From contig OZ024870.1 in NCBI GenBank assembly GCA_964017185.1, forward strand, positions 63,280,812 through 63,344,811: a stretch of 64,000 nucleotides of DNA. Direction: 5' to 3'. Position numbers and translations under genes: made by a program. Under the pieces are notes generated by a model that was not told where the DNA came from, made no database searches, and worked only from the letters and a program-made list of their open reading frames with translations. Shown in pieces: positions 1 to 15,500 of this stretch (position 1 is the first letter of the stretch; each line of letters opens with the position of its first letter). Origin of the DNA: Rugalucina vietnamica (lineage: Eukaryota; Mollusca; Bivalvia; Lucinida; Lucinidae).

Positions 1-836
1 TGTCCAAAGATATCCCTTGAGTCATCTGCAGGACATGTATCTGGTTCTCTTCCACTTCACTTTAAAGGATTCTGAAAATCTGAAAGAGAAATTATATGAA
101 CAAACAGAGAGTCTTTTGTTGTATTTTTCTTTTTTCCATGAGCGCTTTCGCAGCTTCATGGCTGATCTTCAGACACATCAAGAAATGACTTCAGCATTCT
201 GGATTGTTTTTGTATGAAATAAATTGTAATAATTGATGACAAGTAAGCAAATTACACAGCCTTCCCCGATTGATTTTATCGCATTGACTTTTATCATTAT
301 TTAAGCCGCGTCACGACTATATATGGTGTGTTCCCTATTAACAATGTTGGCCGGTGTCTTTTGTTTTTCATCATAATGAGCTTTTAAACTATTCGCTATT
401 AAACTAGTCATTTCCTGTCAATGCAAAGTTCAGTTTCATGATGACGTAGGCGGAAACCACGAAGAGGGGGGTTACTCGTGACGCGGCACATATTTGAACT
501 TAAGATATGTAATTGACATTGTTCGAAGCATGTCAACAAGATAAACATGTAAAAATTAACTGTTATTCTAAATGGAAAGTAAACGTTTATAATGGAAAAT
601 AACTTGAAGGTATATAGTTTGGTTTTGTCTACTAAACACGCATTGTACGCCTTCTGCATATGTTTTGGTGCATCTGGACTGAAAAGCCTTGCCATTTTAT
701 ATCGCTTGAACCAGCACCCAGTAGGCACATTCACTGGTCCATCTAGCATTTCATGCTTTTAAATTTATATGTCGGGCAGATTAAGGTTTCGGATAATAGT
801 CTGATAGTGTCCACTGTTATTGAAATGCATTCTCAT
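1..836. other. Flank with no recognisable gene
   Basis: Only short ORFs without family resemblance are present. A 66-codon ORF at 17-217 has no motif that I recognise. Confidence 0.5.
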
Positions 837-1057
837 ATATGAACCACCACATGAGAAAACCAACAATCTACATATGCGAAAACAAAGGCGCAGAAGCTGA
901 TCAGCGCATTTGTTTTCGCTACTCGGATAGTACAATTTCTCTTCTACTTTAATCCGAAATTTCAAGCTTCTATCTCTTTTCTGTGCTTGTACAGGTCGGT
1001 TTGTGTTGGACCTGTTCGGAAACCACATTGTTGGTTTCCCACGAAGCGGCTCATATT
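837..1057 (-). mobile_element. MITE, family M copy 1 (GGCTCATAT termini)
   Basis: The ends are inverted: TATATGAACCACCACATGAG at the left and a block ending GCGGCTCATAT at the right, both followed inward by AACCAACAAT-type sequence. The interior (AAAGGCGC..GATCAG, GTGCTTGTACAGG) is shared with copies at 45420-45660 and 61145-61384. This copy is reversed relative to those. The superfamily is not determined. Confidence 0.7.
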
Positions 1058-2311
1058 TTGACACTTGCCGACGGTTAGACACTTACTGACTAATTGAACC
1101 ATAAATATCCAGAAAGAAATTTATGGGCACAGATCTATGCTCCTCTTAGGACTGTATCACTTACGTAAGTCTATAATTTACTAGTATACTTAAAACCATT
1201 AAAAACGCAACTGATATACAGGTTATTTCTACCTTTCAGGGACACCTTGTGCGCTTTGTTTATAGCGAAGTCAGCTTGCCCTTCGCCCGAGAATCGTTCA
1301 GCGAAAACTGAACTCAATCTAGCACTTCTGGTTGATTTTTGGGTGAAAAATGACAAAATCATTAAAATTTGATTTTAAACCCATTCAACCTTGCATAGCA
1401 ACCCAATTTCAATGCGGAAGTATGCAGCCGAATACCAGCAACAAAAAAACGGTGTAATACCGACAATTCCACCTGATGAAACGACCAAGATTAATTTCCA
1501 AATGTTCAAATTTTCGAAAAAATACCACAGATTTTGAGAATCTACCGAAACTTCAATAAAACAGAATCATTCCATAGTTTGGACACAGGAGATGTTACGT
1601 TCTAGCATATGGGTCCATTTTATGACAATTTTAATTTTCAAAAATGGCATTCTTGAATTCACTTCCGATTTTCATGTTCTGTTTTTGATGGCCGTTTATA
1701 AGATCAAAACTTGAAAAAAACAATCTACGGATTGGTTTACATAGACTTTAGAGCAATATTGGCATTGACCGAAAGTTTGAACACAAAAGAGCTAGTCATA
1801 AAGGTTAACGTATAGCTGGATTGATAAGGTGCATTTGCGTTTGTTTTGTCCATGTTTGAGTTGTGTCCCTTAATCGACAAACGCAGATCGCTTTACTTCA
1901 CTTGCTAATTTAGCACAAGACGAATATGGCCTTCATATCCGGACGACAATTTCATGATTTTATATAATAACATTGTGGAAATATCCAAGAATCGTTGGAT
2001 AGGTTATATGCTGAAAGTTGCGTTTTTACTGGCTTCAAGTATATAATCACTATGTTTAAATTACTTGCTTTCAGTATGAACATTGGCTTATTGATTTAGT
2101 GTCTTAAATATCATATCAAACATAATCTATTATTACTTTCTTACACAACTTTAAATGTAACATATTCATTTTGTACTTTTAAGATGCACAAGCAAAGTAT
2201 TCATACTATTCGAAAATGGCATTTATGGTGTTAAATAATTGTTCACCACTACTCTGTTTTGTACATACTGATATTGTTACCTGATTACCATTACAACTTG
2301 TACAGAACGCC
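1058..2311. other. Non-coding 5' flank of the aminotransferase gene
   Basis: AT-rich sequence without a convincing exon, repeat array or CpG island. The promoter and any 5' UTR exon should lie here but cannot be pinpointed. Confidence 0.4.
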
Positions 2312-5300
2312 ATGTCCATTGCTGACCAGGAGATTCCAGAATATGGTCCTGAAATGCGGAAACTTTTCATGCTACGCGAAAACAGCGTATGCGTCAACCA
2401 AGGTTCATATGGATGTGTCCCCCGTGAAGTACACGAAGCTCAAGTCAGGTAAGAATTTCCCTTCTATGTCGCTGTTCTGAAAATGTTTCTTGTACAGTTT
2501 TTTGGGAAGCCACTGAAGAGACGTTATGTTCGTAATGTTTAACGGAACAACAACACATCAAACATTTGAATTGAAAATTACAAAAATACCTTCAAATATG
2601 GTATCATGCAAACAGTCTCTATTGAATAGACACACGATGAGTTAAAGCAATCTGTTATTTAGAGAGGAAAAAGCTTTTAACCATCTGAAGTAGTACTACG
2701 AAGTAGTACACATACAATATTAATGTTAAAACAAAAACAATGTTTTTTTTTTATTATTATTATTAAATCATTTACGTATATATATAACACCTGTATAGGT
2801 ATTTGAAGGAGATGGAGAGTCACCCGGATGAATGGTTTCGATACAAACTTCAAAAGTACCTCACTAAGGCTGTGATGAATTTGTCAGAGTTTCTGCATAC
2901 TGGACCTTATGATACCTTCTTCCTCCAGAACGCCACTAAAGGTATTTATTTTCTGTCCCAAAAGCTGTTTTAATAAGAGGTCCCAAAGCGGTTTCCTTGG
3001 GACTTCCAAGGCTGTAGCACTCAGCAAACAAACGTCTGCCAGCAAGATTTCACTTGGTTTTGCAGTTTAATTCTAATGTGGTTCTTTTTCAGTCTGCAGT
3101 CCTGAATATACGGGAAACAAGAAACATCTTTAAAAAAGATAATCGGCGTGCTTTAAATGGATGTCGGTTATAATATGTTCTGCGTTTTGACTCGAACATA
3201 ATAAATTGTGTGGTCACAGCCTTATATGCTTGCTTTATACAGGTTAAACTAAAACATTTTAAAACACTACATGTAATAGGCAACCTTACTGGAAAATAGT
3301 TAAGTTTGTTTTGGTTTAACGTCCTGTTCAACAATTTTCAGTCCTCTATCTGAGAACGCTTCACGTGAAGTTTGATTTTAATTAGTTCTCTGGGTTATTA
3401 GTACAAGAACATTAAAATTATGAATGAAGACAATAGATGCCAGAGCATGGTTTACTAAAAACTCACCTGGTGAACTTTCGGCTCTGGTGAGCTTAAAATG
3501 TCGAAACATTGCTAGACTATAAGCTTAGCTTGGCAGCTCAACACTTGATGGTGTGTATGTTTGCTCGTGAAAAACGTTTAAATTGGTAAGAAATTTCCAA
3601 TCTTTTTTGGCTGGCTGACCTTAGAAATGATTGAACTTGATGACTATTGTGCAATTTTGGAAAATTTTAATGAATTGGCAAAATTGAAATTTTTGTGGAA
3701 TCAGTTTTTATGGACTTTTTATCACTTTGGTTTTTAGGGTAGAGTGGTTTAAAGAACTGCTGCGCTTCAGTCAGATGACGCATAATTTTAAAATTGGCGG
3801 CAAATGAAAGTGTGATGAAAGTGCTAACCCACTGTAATCAAAACTTGATTAACTATCGATTGGCCCAAAAATGCATCCTTAAAAGTTTAACCCCTAACTT
3901 ATTTTGACCAGTATATAAAATATAAAACTTTCTTCTGTCATATCAAACTACATACAGTAATAGAAACATCTAATAAGAGCAGCTACGGTATAATGTCCAT
4001 TCCGGTAGTCCATTCCGGTAATTATGGCCATTCCGGTCCATTCCGGTTAAGGAACGCATCCGGAAATCCTCATGACCTAAAAAAAAGTCGATCTCTCTAA
4101 ATCTCGCGGCTCGTCTAAATCTCGCGGCTAATTTACATATGACTCATAATTTGTCCAATGAAATAGTGCCAATGAAATTAGTTCAATACTTAGCTTAGAC
4201 GGCTCACGCCGAAAAAATGTTAAATTCTTAGGAGAAAGGAAAACAGAATTGTCGACCCATTACGAAAACATGCACATACAATATACAGAGATTTTTACAG
4301 TTGTTCAAAATGAAAAAATCAGTAGAAAATTTTTGATAGTTTTCTTATTTTTGCTCAAAACATAGAAACTGTGTACATACACGAGTACCCACAATCTATG
4401 TTTTGGAGCAAAAATAAGAAACCCTGCATTCCCCAGTTTTGCTATATAAAAGTGGGGTATAAGGGGTATATATTACATGGACATGTTATCCTGATGTCAA
4501 CGGTAGCGATTTGACATTTAGTTTTATTAGGACGACACGTTTCGGTTGTTCAACGTTTTGTTCCCTGAAGTACTGTTTAGCAGTTGTCTGTGTCACATGA
4601 CTAAATCGTGGAAGAAAAAGATAATTGGTTTAGGGTCCGACCTGATTTTTTTATGGGTATGTTAAATACACTAAATTAAAAGTAGTCAGATTAGTTAAAG
4701 GTCTGAGCCTGCCTAAGAAAGGTGGTTTCAAGTCAAACTGTCCAAAGGAAACTTTAGCTGTTTGGTTGAATGGTTATATTTTTTTCATTTAAGCACATAA
4801 CATTTTGGATGTCATGACACACTAATGTTAGGTTGCTGTTGACAGGAACGCTTAACTACATATCAAACAAACAAACAAGATTAGTTAAAAGTAAGATTAG
4901 TAAAAAAAAAATAGAGTTTTTAAGTGCATTATACACGTGTACAGGTGTGTTGCCGAAGTCTCTCTCTCACACCGCTGTGTCTGGCATGGTTCGATCCCAA
5001 CTTTTTTAGCTCACCTGAGCCGAAGGCTCGTAGGTGAGCTTATAGTATACCCATGCTCCGGCGTCCGTCCGTCGTCCGTCCGTCCGTCCGTCGTCCGTCG
5101 TCCACAATTTCAAAGATCTTCTTCTCTGAAACCGCTGGGCCGATTGTTCTCATATTACACATACACCATCTACAGGTAGGGGGAAATAATAATTGTGTTT
5201 TTTGTTTTGATCGGATAAGGACTGTGGTTGCTATGGCAACTTATGCTTCCCATAGACTTATAATGGAAAAAAGTGAAAATTGCCAGTTTTTGCTGTCTTG

Positions 5301-8300
5301 TTGGAGATATTTGAATTTTGTTTTTGCAGAAATGTTTATTGAGTAGTCCTTTACGTTTCATGTGACTTTTGTTCTAATCCTTCATTTTGATTGGTTGCAG
5401 GGGCCCCATATAGGGCAAAATTTCGAAAAACATTAAAAAATCTTCTTCTCAGAAACAATTTTGATTACAATTGTTAGACGCTAATGACTCATTAGGGTTG
5501 ACGCGTCGTTAAACATCAATCAATCAATCAATCAATCTTCTCAGAAACTGTCAAAGGGATGAAGCCTATACTTTGTATACATGTTCCTGACAGTGACCTC
5601 TACATAATTTGTGTTTTTTATTCCAGGCGGATAAGAATTCTGGTTGCTATGGCAACTTAAAGTTTCCATAGACTTATAATGGGAAAAGTGGAAATCGGCT
5701 ATTTTTCCGCTAAAATTGCAGAGATTTGAATTTTGTTTTTGCAGAAATGTTTATTGAGTAGTGTTTGACATTTCTTGCGAGTTTTGTCCTAATCCTTTAT
5801 TTTGATTGGTTGCTGGGGCCCTATAAAGGGCAAAATTTTGAAAAAAAAAAAACATTCAAAAATCTTCTCCTCAAAAACTGTCAAGTGGATGAATCCTGTA
5901 CTTTGTATACATGTTCCTGACAGTAGCATCTACATAATTTGTGTTTTTTATTCCAGTCGGATAAGAACTCTGGTTGCTATGGTAACTTTAAGTTTCCATA
6001 GACTTATAATGGGAAAAGTGGAAATTAGCTATTTTTGAAAACTATTGCAGCCTGAGATCTGAAAAGTGGTAGATGCAAACAACTAATGGATTAGATGAAG
6101 GTATATGATTAATTTAGGTCAAGGTCATCTCTTGACCTTGGCCGGTCTGTCGTCCATACACACTTTTCAAAGTTTTTTTCTCTGAAACCACTTGGCCAAT
6201 CAAAGCCAAATTTTATATGAAGCATCTATAGGAAGTGGGAACCAATGTATATATAAATAATCCAGGTCACATGACCAAGATGGCCGCCATGCCCATATAT
6301 GGTAAAAAACCTTAAAATATCTTCTTCTCCAGAACCGGTGAACCGATTTCAACGAAACTTTGCATGAAGTATGGGTGACTCAAGTACTACAATGTATATA
6401 TAAAACATGACCCTGTGGTGACATTGACCTATTTTATGGCAAGGTCAACATAGTCAACATAGGTCGTCAATGCATTTGAATGGGGAAAACTTTTAAAATG
6501 TCATTTTAAGTGAAAGTCTTGCAAGAAATGGGCAGTAGGACTGAAATTTAATGATTCTGAAAAAAAAATGGACCCCAGGGGCTCATCTGCTTTTAAAATG
6601 TTATTTGAAGGGGAAAATCAGCAGGAAATTGGCAAATGGACAAAATATTGATTATTCTGAAAAAAAGAAAATGGCCCAAGGGCTTCATCTGCCCCTGCAC
6701 TGGGGTTAAATACCATAATATTCAAATATGTTTATTGGTATATGAAGCAGATCTCAGGTGAGCGTTTACAGGACCATTGGTCCTCTGGTTTTTTCTTCTC
6801 ATAAGAGCCGAAATATTTTAGACGTAAAATTGAATGTACAGTGGAGCCAGAACTTGACATAACACCCTTGTGCTCTTCATGTGCAAATAATAGGCACGAC
6901 AAGAGAAAATGTATAAATGAACGACAAAGCAGAAACATTTAAAAGCGTATTTGTTGATTTCTTGTAATGAGAATCATCTATAAGAATATTTTAGTTTCTT
7001 TTTCTTTATGCATATATGAAAGATTACATTTATAAGATTACATTTTTGTTTGATGAGAGACTGAATATGGTGTACTAGGCCTAGGTTGCTCTGTATGGAA
7101 TCAAACATCAGGAAAATATATATTTTATCAACAATGAATTTGGTCAATTGCAGCAATCAACACAGTATTAAAGACCTATCCACTCCAGCCTGGAGATGCC
7201 TACCTGATTACTGACCTTAGCTATCCGGCAGTCAACAAGGCTACATACGCTTCATCCGAACGCCGGATAGAAGGTGTGTGTATACCACTTGTATTAAAAA
7301 TGACGAAAACTATGATAACTAAGTTTATCAGAAATAAAATAAAATTTAATGCTATCATGGGCACATCAAAATACACGTGCTTGTGTCTCTTTATAGCTAA
7401 TTAAGTAATTCCAGACTGTGTTTACAGTAGATCTACATACGTGTTGTTTTCCGTAAAACAATAAATTCAAGAATAACCTCATTCATTTTTTGTCTTCGTC
7501 ATTATGGTTTAAAGCTTTAATCTAAATATCATAAAATATGTTTTGTTTCCAACCCTAGAAAAAGTAAGAATAGAAGGAGTAGGATTTCCAGACACCCAGT
7601 GGGGTAAAAGGACAACAGAAACTGCCAAACTTTTTACAACACATGCGAAGAGCATGGTGACTAGCTTTTTCCAAACAAGTCATAAATGCATAGGATGTTT
7701 CATTGTCTTCCGTAGGTGCCAAGACATACACTATGAACTTCACAATTCCCATAACAAGCGAGGAAGAAGTTGTTGAAAAATATGACAAGTTCTTTGAGGA
7801 ACATAAAAATGTGAAAATAGCAGTCATAGGTATGAGTTTGTTCCGCGTTTTCTCTAACAGCTAAAGCAGAGTTAAGAGCTGGGTGGAAGCTAACGGTTTG
7901 CGGACCGAATGAAAATAGGATTAAATCGGGATAGAAAGAGTAATTAAGGTCTGCTTCTTTCGTGAAAATCTACAAAAACTGCTGATTTTATATTTTCGTA
8001 AGGTGAGTACCTATACAAAATTATTTTTTCTCGCTTCTGTGAAATGGCTAAGGTGTATATGGGCAATTTCAAAATAAATGGCTCCAAAGTGTGACATTGG
8101 TGGTAAAAAATGAAACTTTTCCTGGACCGTTTATTTTGTTACCAGGTCCTACCATATATACAGTGGTTACTGAAAATACATGGTATTAAGAAATAACTCT
8201 AAAGATGTGCTTTAGAATGAATTGTTTATTTGAAACACATACTGAAAATGTAGTAAAAGCCTCTTTCTGATTAACAGGGACCAACTTGAAGATAATGTGT

Positions 8301-11300
8301 TGTGTATTGCTTTGTTTAGCTTCATATGATATAACCAATGGAATATGAAAATCTATTTGAAAAAAAAAATCCATTCTACAACTTGAAAATTGAAAAAAAA
8401 AAAAAAAAATCCATTTTAATCCTTTAAAAGCAGGTTTTATACTAAAACCGATGTTAAAGTTTTTTTATAGAAAAAAAAAAACTATTGTATTTATTTCAAA
8501 AATAAGCACATTAGAGCAAATTTCAGCCAATTTTGAATGCCTAAGAGAGAAAATGATAAGAGTATCTATGATAAATTCTTGGCACTACCTGTTTCAGATT
8601 AGTACTGTTTTTAGTTCTATTTGTTACACTCCTGACATCATTTATCTTTGTCAATAAAACGTAAGTTTCACAGTTAAGTTAAACATTTCTGGTATTAAAA
8701 TGATGTTTGCAATCTGTTAAATCATATTGGTTCCAGTTCTTCTGCATATTGATACTATATATTGCGATTTGTTTATTTATTTATGTATATTTTCATGTTA
8801 CCACTTTTAAAATTTATCTATAACAGGAATTGTTCATGTTAAATTTTTATAATATATAAGTTATCTGTGAAGAATAGATTGTATGCCTTAAGTAATGCCT
8901 AACTATCAGCTGAAAAACACTGTTGTTATTGTTACTGTTCTTTTCTTCATGCAGCCCATTTTGTTACACTCCTTACATATTTGTATGAATTTTGTTTTCA
9001 GATGAACAATGCAAAAATTGTTTTTAAACTAATTTTCTCATCACATATATACCCTAATCATAATTTTAAAATATATAAAAATGTGTTTTGCCAGGAAATT
9101 ATTAAATAACACACACACACAACTGACCCAACAACATATTTAAAGACTGATATAACTTTATCAAGAGGAGGGCAATCATATACATTTGTCACTGTTGACA
9201 GTTTATCAGAAAATAACAATAAAAACAGTAAACTTCTAACATTAAAGCCAAACAAAACTTTGAAAACATCCAAACTACAGGTAAGGATGTGTAATTAGTG
9301 ATAATAAAGGACATTTTTCATATTTCTCATTTAAAAAATATTGTGAGTACTCATTAGAATAGTATCTGCAAGACAGTTCTTCTGAGTACCCACTACATAC
9401 GTTTTATTGAGTAATAAGAAAAACCATCACACTTTTATTACAAAATACGCATCCTCATCTGTAGCTATGATACATCTGGCAGACATTGTTACTGCTTGTG
9501 CGTGTTTATTTTATCATAGCACTATCAGTTCTTGAGCACATTGTACTAAATGAAAAATTGTTCTGCATTTGGAGAAATTTAAACGGCAAGACTGTTCTAT
9601 TAGTATCCGCACCATATGTTTTTGTTTCTAGGAATAAGAATTTTTTTCAGTCAATTTTCACCAAATATGCATCACTGGCTGAGTTACCTATAGCCGTGAA
9701 ATACATCTGACAGTTTATTTTGTGTTCATTTCATTCAAACACTTTGTTAATTCACACGGTTTAAATGATAATCCAAGTCCCCTTCCTGGTGCAAGTTCTG
9801 GTGGCGAGAGTTTCATTAGAATGTCTCCGATAGAAACCCAGGACATATTGTCTTTGACTGGCTATGTGTAAACATTACCATTCTTGTGCTAAGATATTAA
9901 GATATTTAAGATATTTTAATTGTACATCATGACCATCTACTTCCAGTATCTAAAACAGGTTTAAATTGCTATGAAAATGAGAAAATGGTGGTCTGTTGGT
10001 TTTAGTGTATCTGTTTTTGTGAAATAAGGTTACTTTAATGATTATTAAAAACACTGATTATGATTAGCATGGAAATAAATTGGGTTGAAATCTAAAATTC
10101 AATAAATATTAGACATGTATCTAAAAAGGTTTAGATTTGAATGGCGAACAGTGCATATTCACATGATTCTAGTCTTATGAACAAACAGAAGTATTAGAAT
10201 TAATTCTCTTTTGCTTTACTTTCTCCTTGTATAGCATGTTTTCTATTTTCTTTTTCTCTTTGAGTTCAAGCAACTTTTTCTTGTACATTGGGTCATTTTT
10301 TTAGTTTTTTCTCGGAATTTCCTCACTCGCTCCTGTAATGTTTGTGCTTTATTGCTACTCTTTTCACTCTGTTTATCTTCATTCCTAGCTGATCTAGTCC
10401 TTGTTGGAAGTTTTACAACCAATTTTGCCATGTTTTTGCTTATTTCCAGTGCAGTTTATTTGTAAAGTTACTTTACATAGTTACCTGTGAAAAAAGTTTA
10501 ATTTGAGGCATCTTTCTGATGATGCTTAAAATGGTCAGGAGTGTAACGTTTTATATTACCATTTGAACCTCAACACGACAAAATTGTACCTTCGGACATT
10601 CTGACATTACTAGTAGAAAGCGGCAGCAAAAAGCGGGAAAATAATGTAATATACGTTTTAGAAATAACACTGTGTTCGTAATCTTTGAACACTGGGCTAC
10701 CAAATGAATGAGTTTTTAAACATATTTATTTTCCATATTTGGAGTTATCTGCCCTTGTTTTAGCCCATAATACACATAATTTTCCTATATCTATCGTTAA
10801 ACGGTAACCATAGCAACCGCACCATCATAAAAATAGACAAAATAATTTCGTCAGATTGCCTGTAAGGATGGTATGCTTCTATCTTAACAATAGGTTCTGA
10901 CCAGTGCTTAAACAGTTTTAAACAAATGCATCGAGTATTGTAAGCTCTACTAACATGTAGAAATGCATATCGCAACTTTGACGTCATTTTTCAGGACATT
11001 GACGTCTGTAGGGCTCATTAAGTAAATTGGTCATAACTCACAAAATAACTGAAATAATCCGGTCAAATAAAGACTAACGAACTCAAGAAACATCATACAT
11101 TCAAAGTAACTATGTTTTTCTAATACTCCAAAAAAATGTCTGAAGGTACATTTTCTCACGTTGTGGCCCATTTAAAATCATTGGAGAATTTAGAAATAAA
11201 AGACATACAGTTATATCAAAATTTTTATATGATTACTGAGGATAGAGCCATCATAATGAAATTCAGTCAAAATGAAATCCGGAAATACAATTTTACATCT

Positions 11301-12523
11301 GATGTAGAGAACATTTATGTTGAGTTCAAATATTTTTTTAAAGATCTGCAATGTTTGTGCCAATAAAATATGTTTCAACGCAAACAAAACCCTTTATAAT
11401 ATACTGTTTAGTGATTGTTTAAAAAAAGTTGGTTAATAACTGGAAAACAGTTGAATTTATTCCATAATAAAGACCCGTTTTTAACAAAAATGCGTTACAC
11501 TCCTGACAATATCTTTAAAGCCAATTATGGAAGCCTCATGCTAGGCAGGACAGGCATGCATGAGGGTCTGAATCTCCCAGGTGGAGGTATCTGAAAAAGA
11601 TAAAAACTATCAAAAAAGGCATGCAGTTCTAGCAAGCGACACAGAGAATCAAAAGCGTTACCCTCCTGACATTTATGGGTGGTGGTAAATAAGGCTAGAC
11701 ATCTCCTCTGCACATGATGACATTCAACTATGAACTGTTTATTGACATTATTATTTACACTCAGTGCTGTGTTAATCTTTTGTTAGTAAGTGCATAACTA
11801 TAAATAGAACACAGAACTAGTGCATTTAGTACAAATTATTGTGTGTTTTTTTTGGTGGCCTGATAGTAAGGACAGGTGTACTGTTGATGGTCTTATATCT
11901 GGGTCAGTAGGTTCAGTAAGTTAAAGGGGTATACATATTTAAAGACTGAAGATGACAGGCAACCAGCAAATATCAGTACTTAGATTGAATAAGAGCTACA
12001 GTTTTAAAGATAGTCCTTCAAATTTATGTGGCAGCCAAAAATGTCACACTAAAAGCGTTACCCTCCTGACGTTTTTGGCTACATTTTTTTACCACCAAAT
12101 TTTTATTTTTTAACGAATTTCAAAGAATTTATCAGGCATACTTACAGGTCATATATTAAGACATGTTTTAAGGTATAGAAACATCAGAAAAAAAAAACAA
12201 CTGTTTTTGCTTGTACTAGATGGGGAAAACACATTGGAGCCATTGTTTTTGAAACTGCCAATATGTACAGATGGGCGATAAAAATGATCAATGATGTCTT
12301 GTACATACTCTTATTCCGATACGTCTTTCTTACTTCACAATCCCTGGCAGAGACCACGGTTACATGACATTTGTATAATATCTAGACAAAATGCAGGCAA
12401 CGTCCAGACATGACCATAGCTGTTGAGTGGGACTTAAAGCAACCATACAAACTTACAAACAAATAAAGGTGTAAAAATAACTGAAGGGCACATACGTACA
12501 TGACTGACTCATTTTTTTTTTTA

Positions 12524-12555
<32 letters not shown>

Positions 12556-15500
12556 ATTATTTTTTTTTTTTAGAAAAACACCACTGTAATTTGCTGTATG
12601 AAATTTATTTCAACGGAAATATCTCATTACAGTTGTCCCTGTTATGAATTTTTACATAGCTGTCACAAAACATTTATCCGTGGCTTTCTTCTTGATAACA
12701 TCATCCATTTCTTGTTCATGTGTTTTTCATGAAGTGTCGCCCTTCGGTACCGGCAGAAATCACCTTCTTGTTTGTCCCTGATACTTGTATCTAATTCTTT
12801 AAGGGTTGGAATATGGGCTCCCATTTTTTGGGCCTAATGACATATATGGACTGCTTGTGCATCCAGGCAAAGCTTAAACGCTACTGATTGACCGTCTGAT
12901 TACGTACGGCAACGACATGACCATAGCTGTAGACTGAGACGCTAATCATAAACAAACAAACCTTTTTCTTTAAAAAAAATTGTAATGTCTATACACTGAA
13001 AGTAGACTGACCCAACCAATTATTTATCTTTTATGGGAAGAATGAATACTAAAATGTTAAGATGCATTTTTAGACCATATATCGAGTCCAACACCAGTAC
13101 TCCAGCCTGTGAGGAAGCTGGTAGAAGTTTGTCATCGCCATGGTGTTATCTCAGTCATAGATGGAGCCCACGCCCCTGGCCAGATTCCGCTAAATTTACC
13201 TGAAATAGATGCTGATTTTTATGCAGGTATGCAGACTTGCTTTATAATCTGGTATAAGAAAAATATTTTATGTGTTTAATATTTTTCATTTAGTTGCATC
13301 GATATTCTTGTTGAATCCATGAAATATGCTGCACACGCTCGAGTAAATTAATTCTAAGTGTGATGATAAAGAGAGAGTATGGTAATTTAGATTATTTAGT
13401 GTAATATTAATGTCAACTTTTAGTCCTTCCTCGAAATCCTCTCCCTCACAGAAATCTAGTAAATTCTCAGGTACATATCTCCCTCTTATGTCTGAAAAAA
13501 GAAAGAGACAAAATATTTTTTCAAGGCAATTTGAGTCTAACAACTTAAGCCGTACGAATGGAAACGTTAGCCTGATGCATATGAAGGGTTATTTGAGCTG
13601 TTTAGTTCGCATGTACGAAAATACAGGAAAAAGCTATAGCACTCACCCCGCGATCTTGCTCTTTTTAAGCCACAAATAAACCTTTGAAATAGAAGTTCAC
13701 CATGACATCCGACCATCCCTGCATAAATGGATTGTTGATGGTGCATTATCGCCTTCAGTTTTCGAGCTGAAGCTCAAATATTTGACATTTAAAATCATTT
13801 CTCCTCTGATCAGAACTTTTTCCTTCATGTCCTATTTTATTATCTTGAAAATCACCTGTTGTTTGAATTTCTTCTACTCCCTACTTATTTGTTACCCCAT
13901 CTCCTTGACGATTTTAGGAGGTCTTACATATTAAATAGTCGATATATGAACCGTGTAAGGGTTGTTTTGTAATTTTACAGGCAATCTCCACAAGTGGTTA
14001 TTCACTCCGCGCGGCACTGGTTTTATATGGATGAATCCTAAACGAAAGAAGGACTGGTTTAAGCCATTAGTCACGTCAACTTATGATGGCAGCGGATTAC
14101 ATATAGAATTTGGTTATGAAGGTAGTCTTTTTGTGTACACTATAAATCTTTGGACTTCAATTTTCCACATGTCGAAGTCTCCGTTGGTGTGCTCTAAATG
14201 GCTTCTCTCGGTCTAGCTGTGTTTTAAAGTAATATATATATAGTGTAATCGTTTCCAGAAAACGGGTACAACGTAGTGTAACTATCTGTTTATTTTGTTC
14301 AAGTTTTTCCCTGGATCCTTCTTGTTAATACTAAAAGAGCAGACTTATTTGTTTTATTGTAGGGACGAAAGATGATACTCCCTATATCTGTTCTATCAAT
14401 GGATTGAACTTTTTTAAGAACAAGTTGGGTGGGTTTGTAAGTATGTACTATTTAATTCGTTTCTTAAAGCAATTTAGGGCTTAAGTAGAGTAGCGCGCTT
14501 ATAATTGCCTCCTTTTTTCAAAATTATGTAACAACCTCAACAACAGCAGTGTTTCTTCACGGGAAAACGTGCATTTCACGTTTCCTTTTCAAAAATAGTT
14601 TCTCTACTTACGCCGGTGAGTCGGGCGTCAGACTCTATGATGGCCCCGACTTAAAGCCATTCATTTTAGTTGGTTGGGGCCGGAGCTTCTTGTCTGATGC
14701 TTGGCCCACCGGGGTCCAACTGGTGTTTTTTTTTTTTTTTTTTTTTTTTTGCTCTCCGGAGTTAGTAGGTTATTCGACGCCCAGGGATCTCCATCATCGG
14801 GCAGCTTACTGAATCTGTGAGTCCTGGTTTTTGATTCATCAGGATGTTTATCGTGATTTATTTGTTTGTTCTTGATGATTCATTGGCTAGTTAGAGATTC
14901 ACCACGAGGACCGAAGAACTAACTAAATGTTATGAACTACTGCAGAAGCTGAGGGTGAGGTTATGGCCATGTAAAACCGGTTTAAGCCCGCCAGTAACTT
15001 TGTGTTACTGATCGTTCTGTGGTGGTTCTTTTGTGTCTTGTTGTTTAAAATTTGTGTGCTGTTGGCGCCTTATGTATGTATTCATATTTTAGGTAAGTTT
15101 AAGTAACTGAGTGGCCACCTATTGGGAATATAGCTGCTCATTCGGCTTACGATATGTTTTTATGGTATAAGTACCTGATTGTTACCACCTCGGTTTTTGG
15201 AGTGGGAATCTTTTTCTGATTGCGCCTTTTCCTGATCTTTGCCCACTTGTACCTTTACATTACAAAAACTTGCCCATTCAATATATAGAGATTTTTTAGT
15301 TGTAAAAAATGAAATCTGTTGATTTATTATTATTATTTTTTTTAATATACTCAAAATCAAAAATCTTGCGCCACCCAGGTTTCGATAATTTTTTATTATC
15401 AACTAGAATTATTTTTATTTCTAACATTATTTTTGGTCATTTCGAATATCAAATCTTTGACTTTGCAGCAAATTCAAGAGTGTTGTTGATGATAATGCAA

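Noticed and set aside
11136-11366. 76-codon plus ORF in intron 4
   Set aside because: No motif recognised; it sits among the dispersed 14-bp words and may be part of a decayed element, but this cannot be shown.
13286-13543. Minus-strand 85-codon ORF (contains VPENLLDFCEGEDFEEG)
   Set aside because: The composition looks coding-like, but it lies inside intron 5 without family similarity that I can name or splice context.
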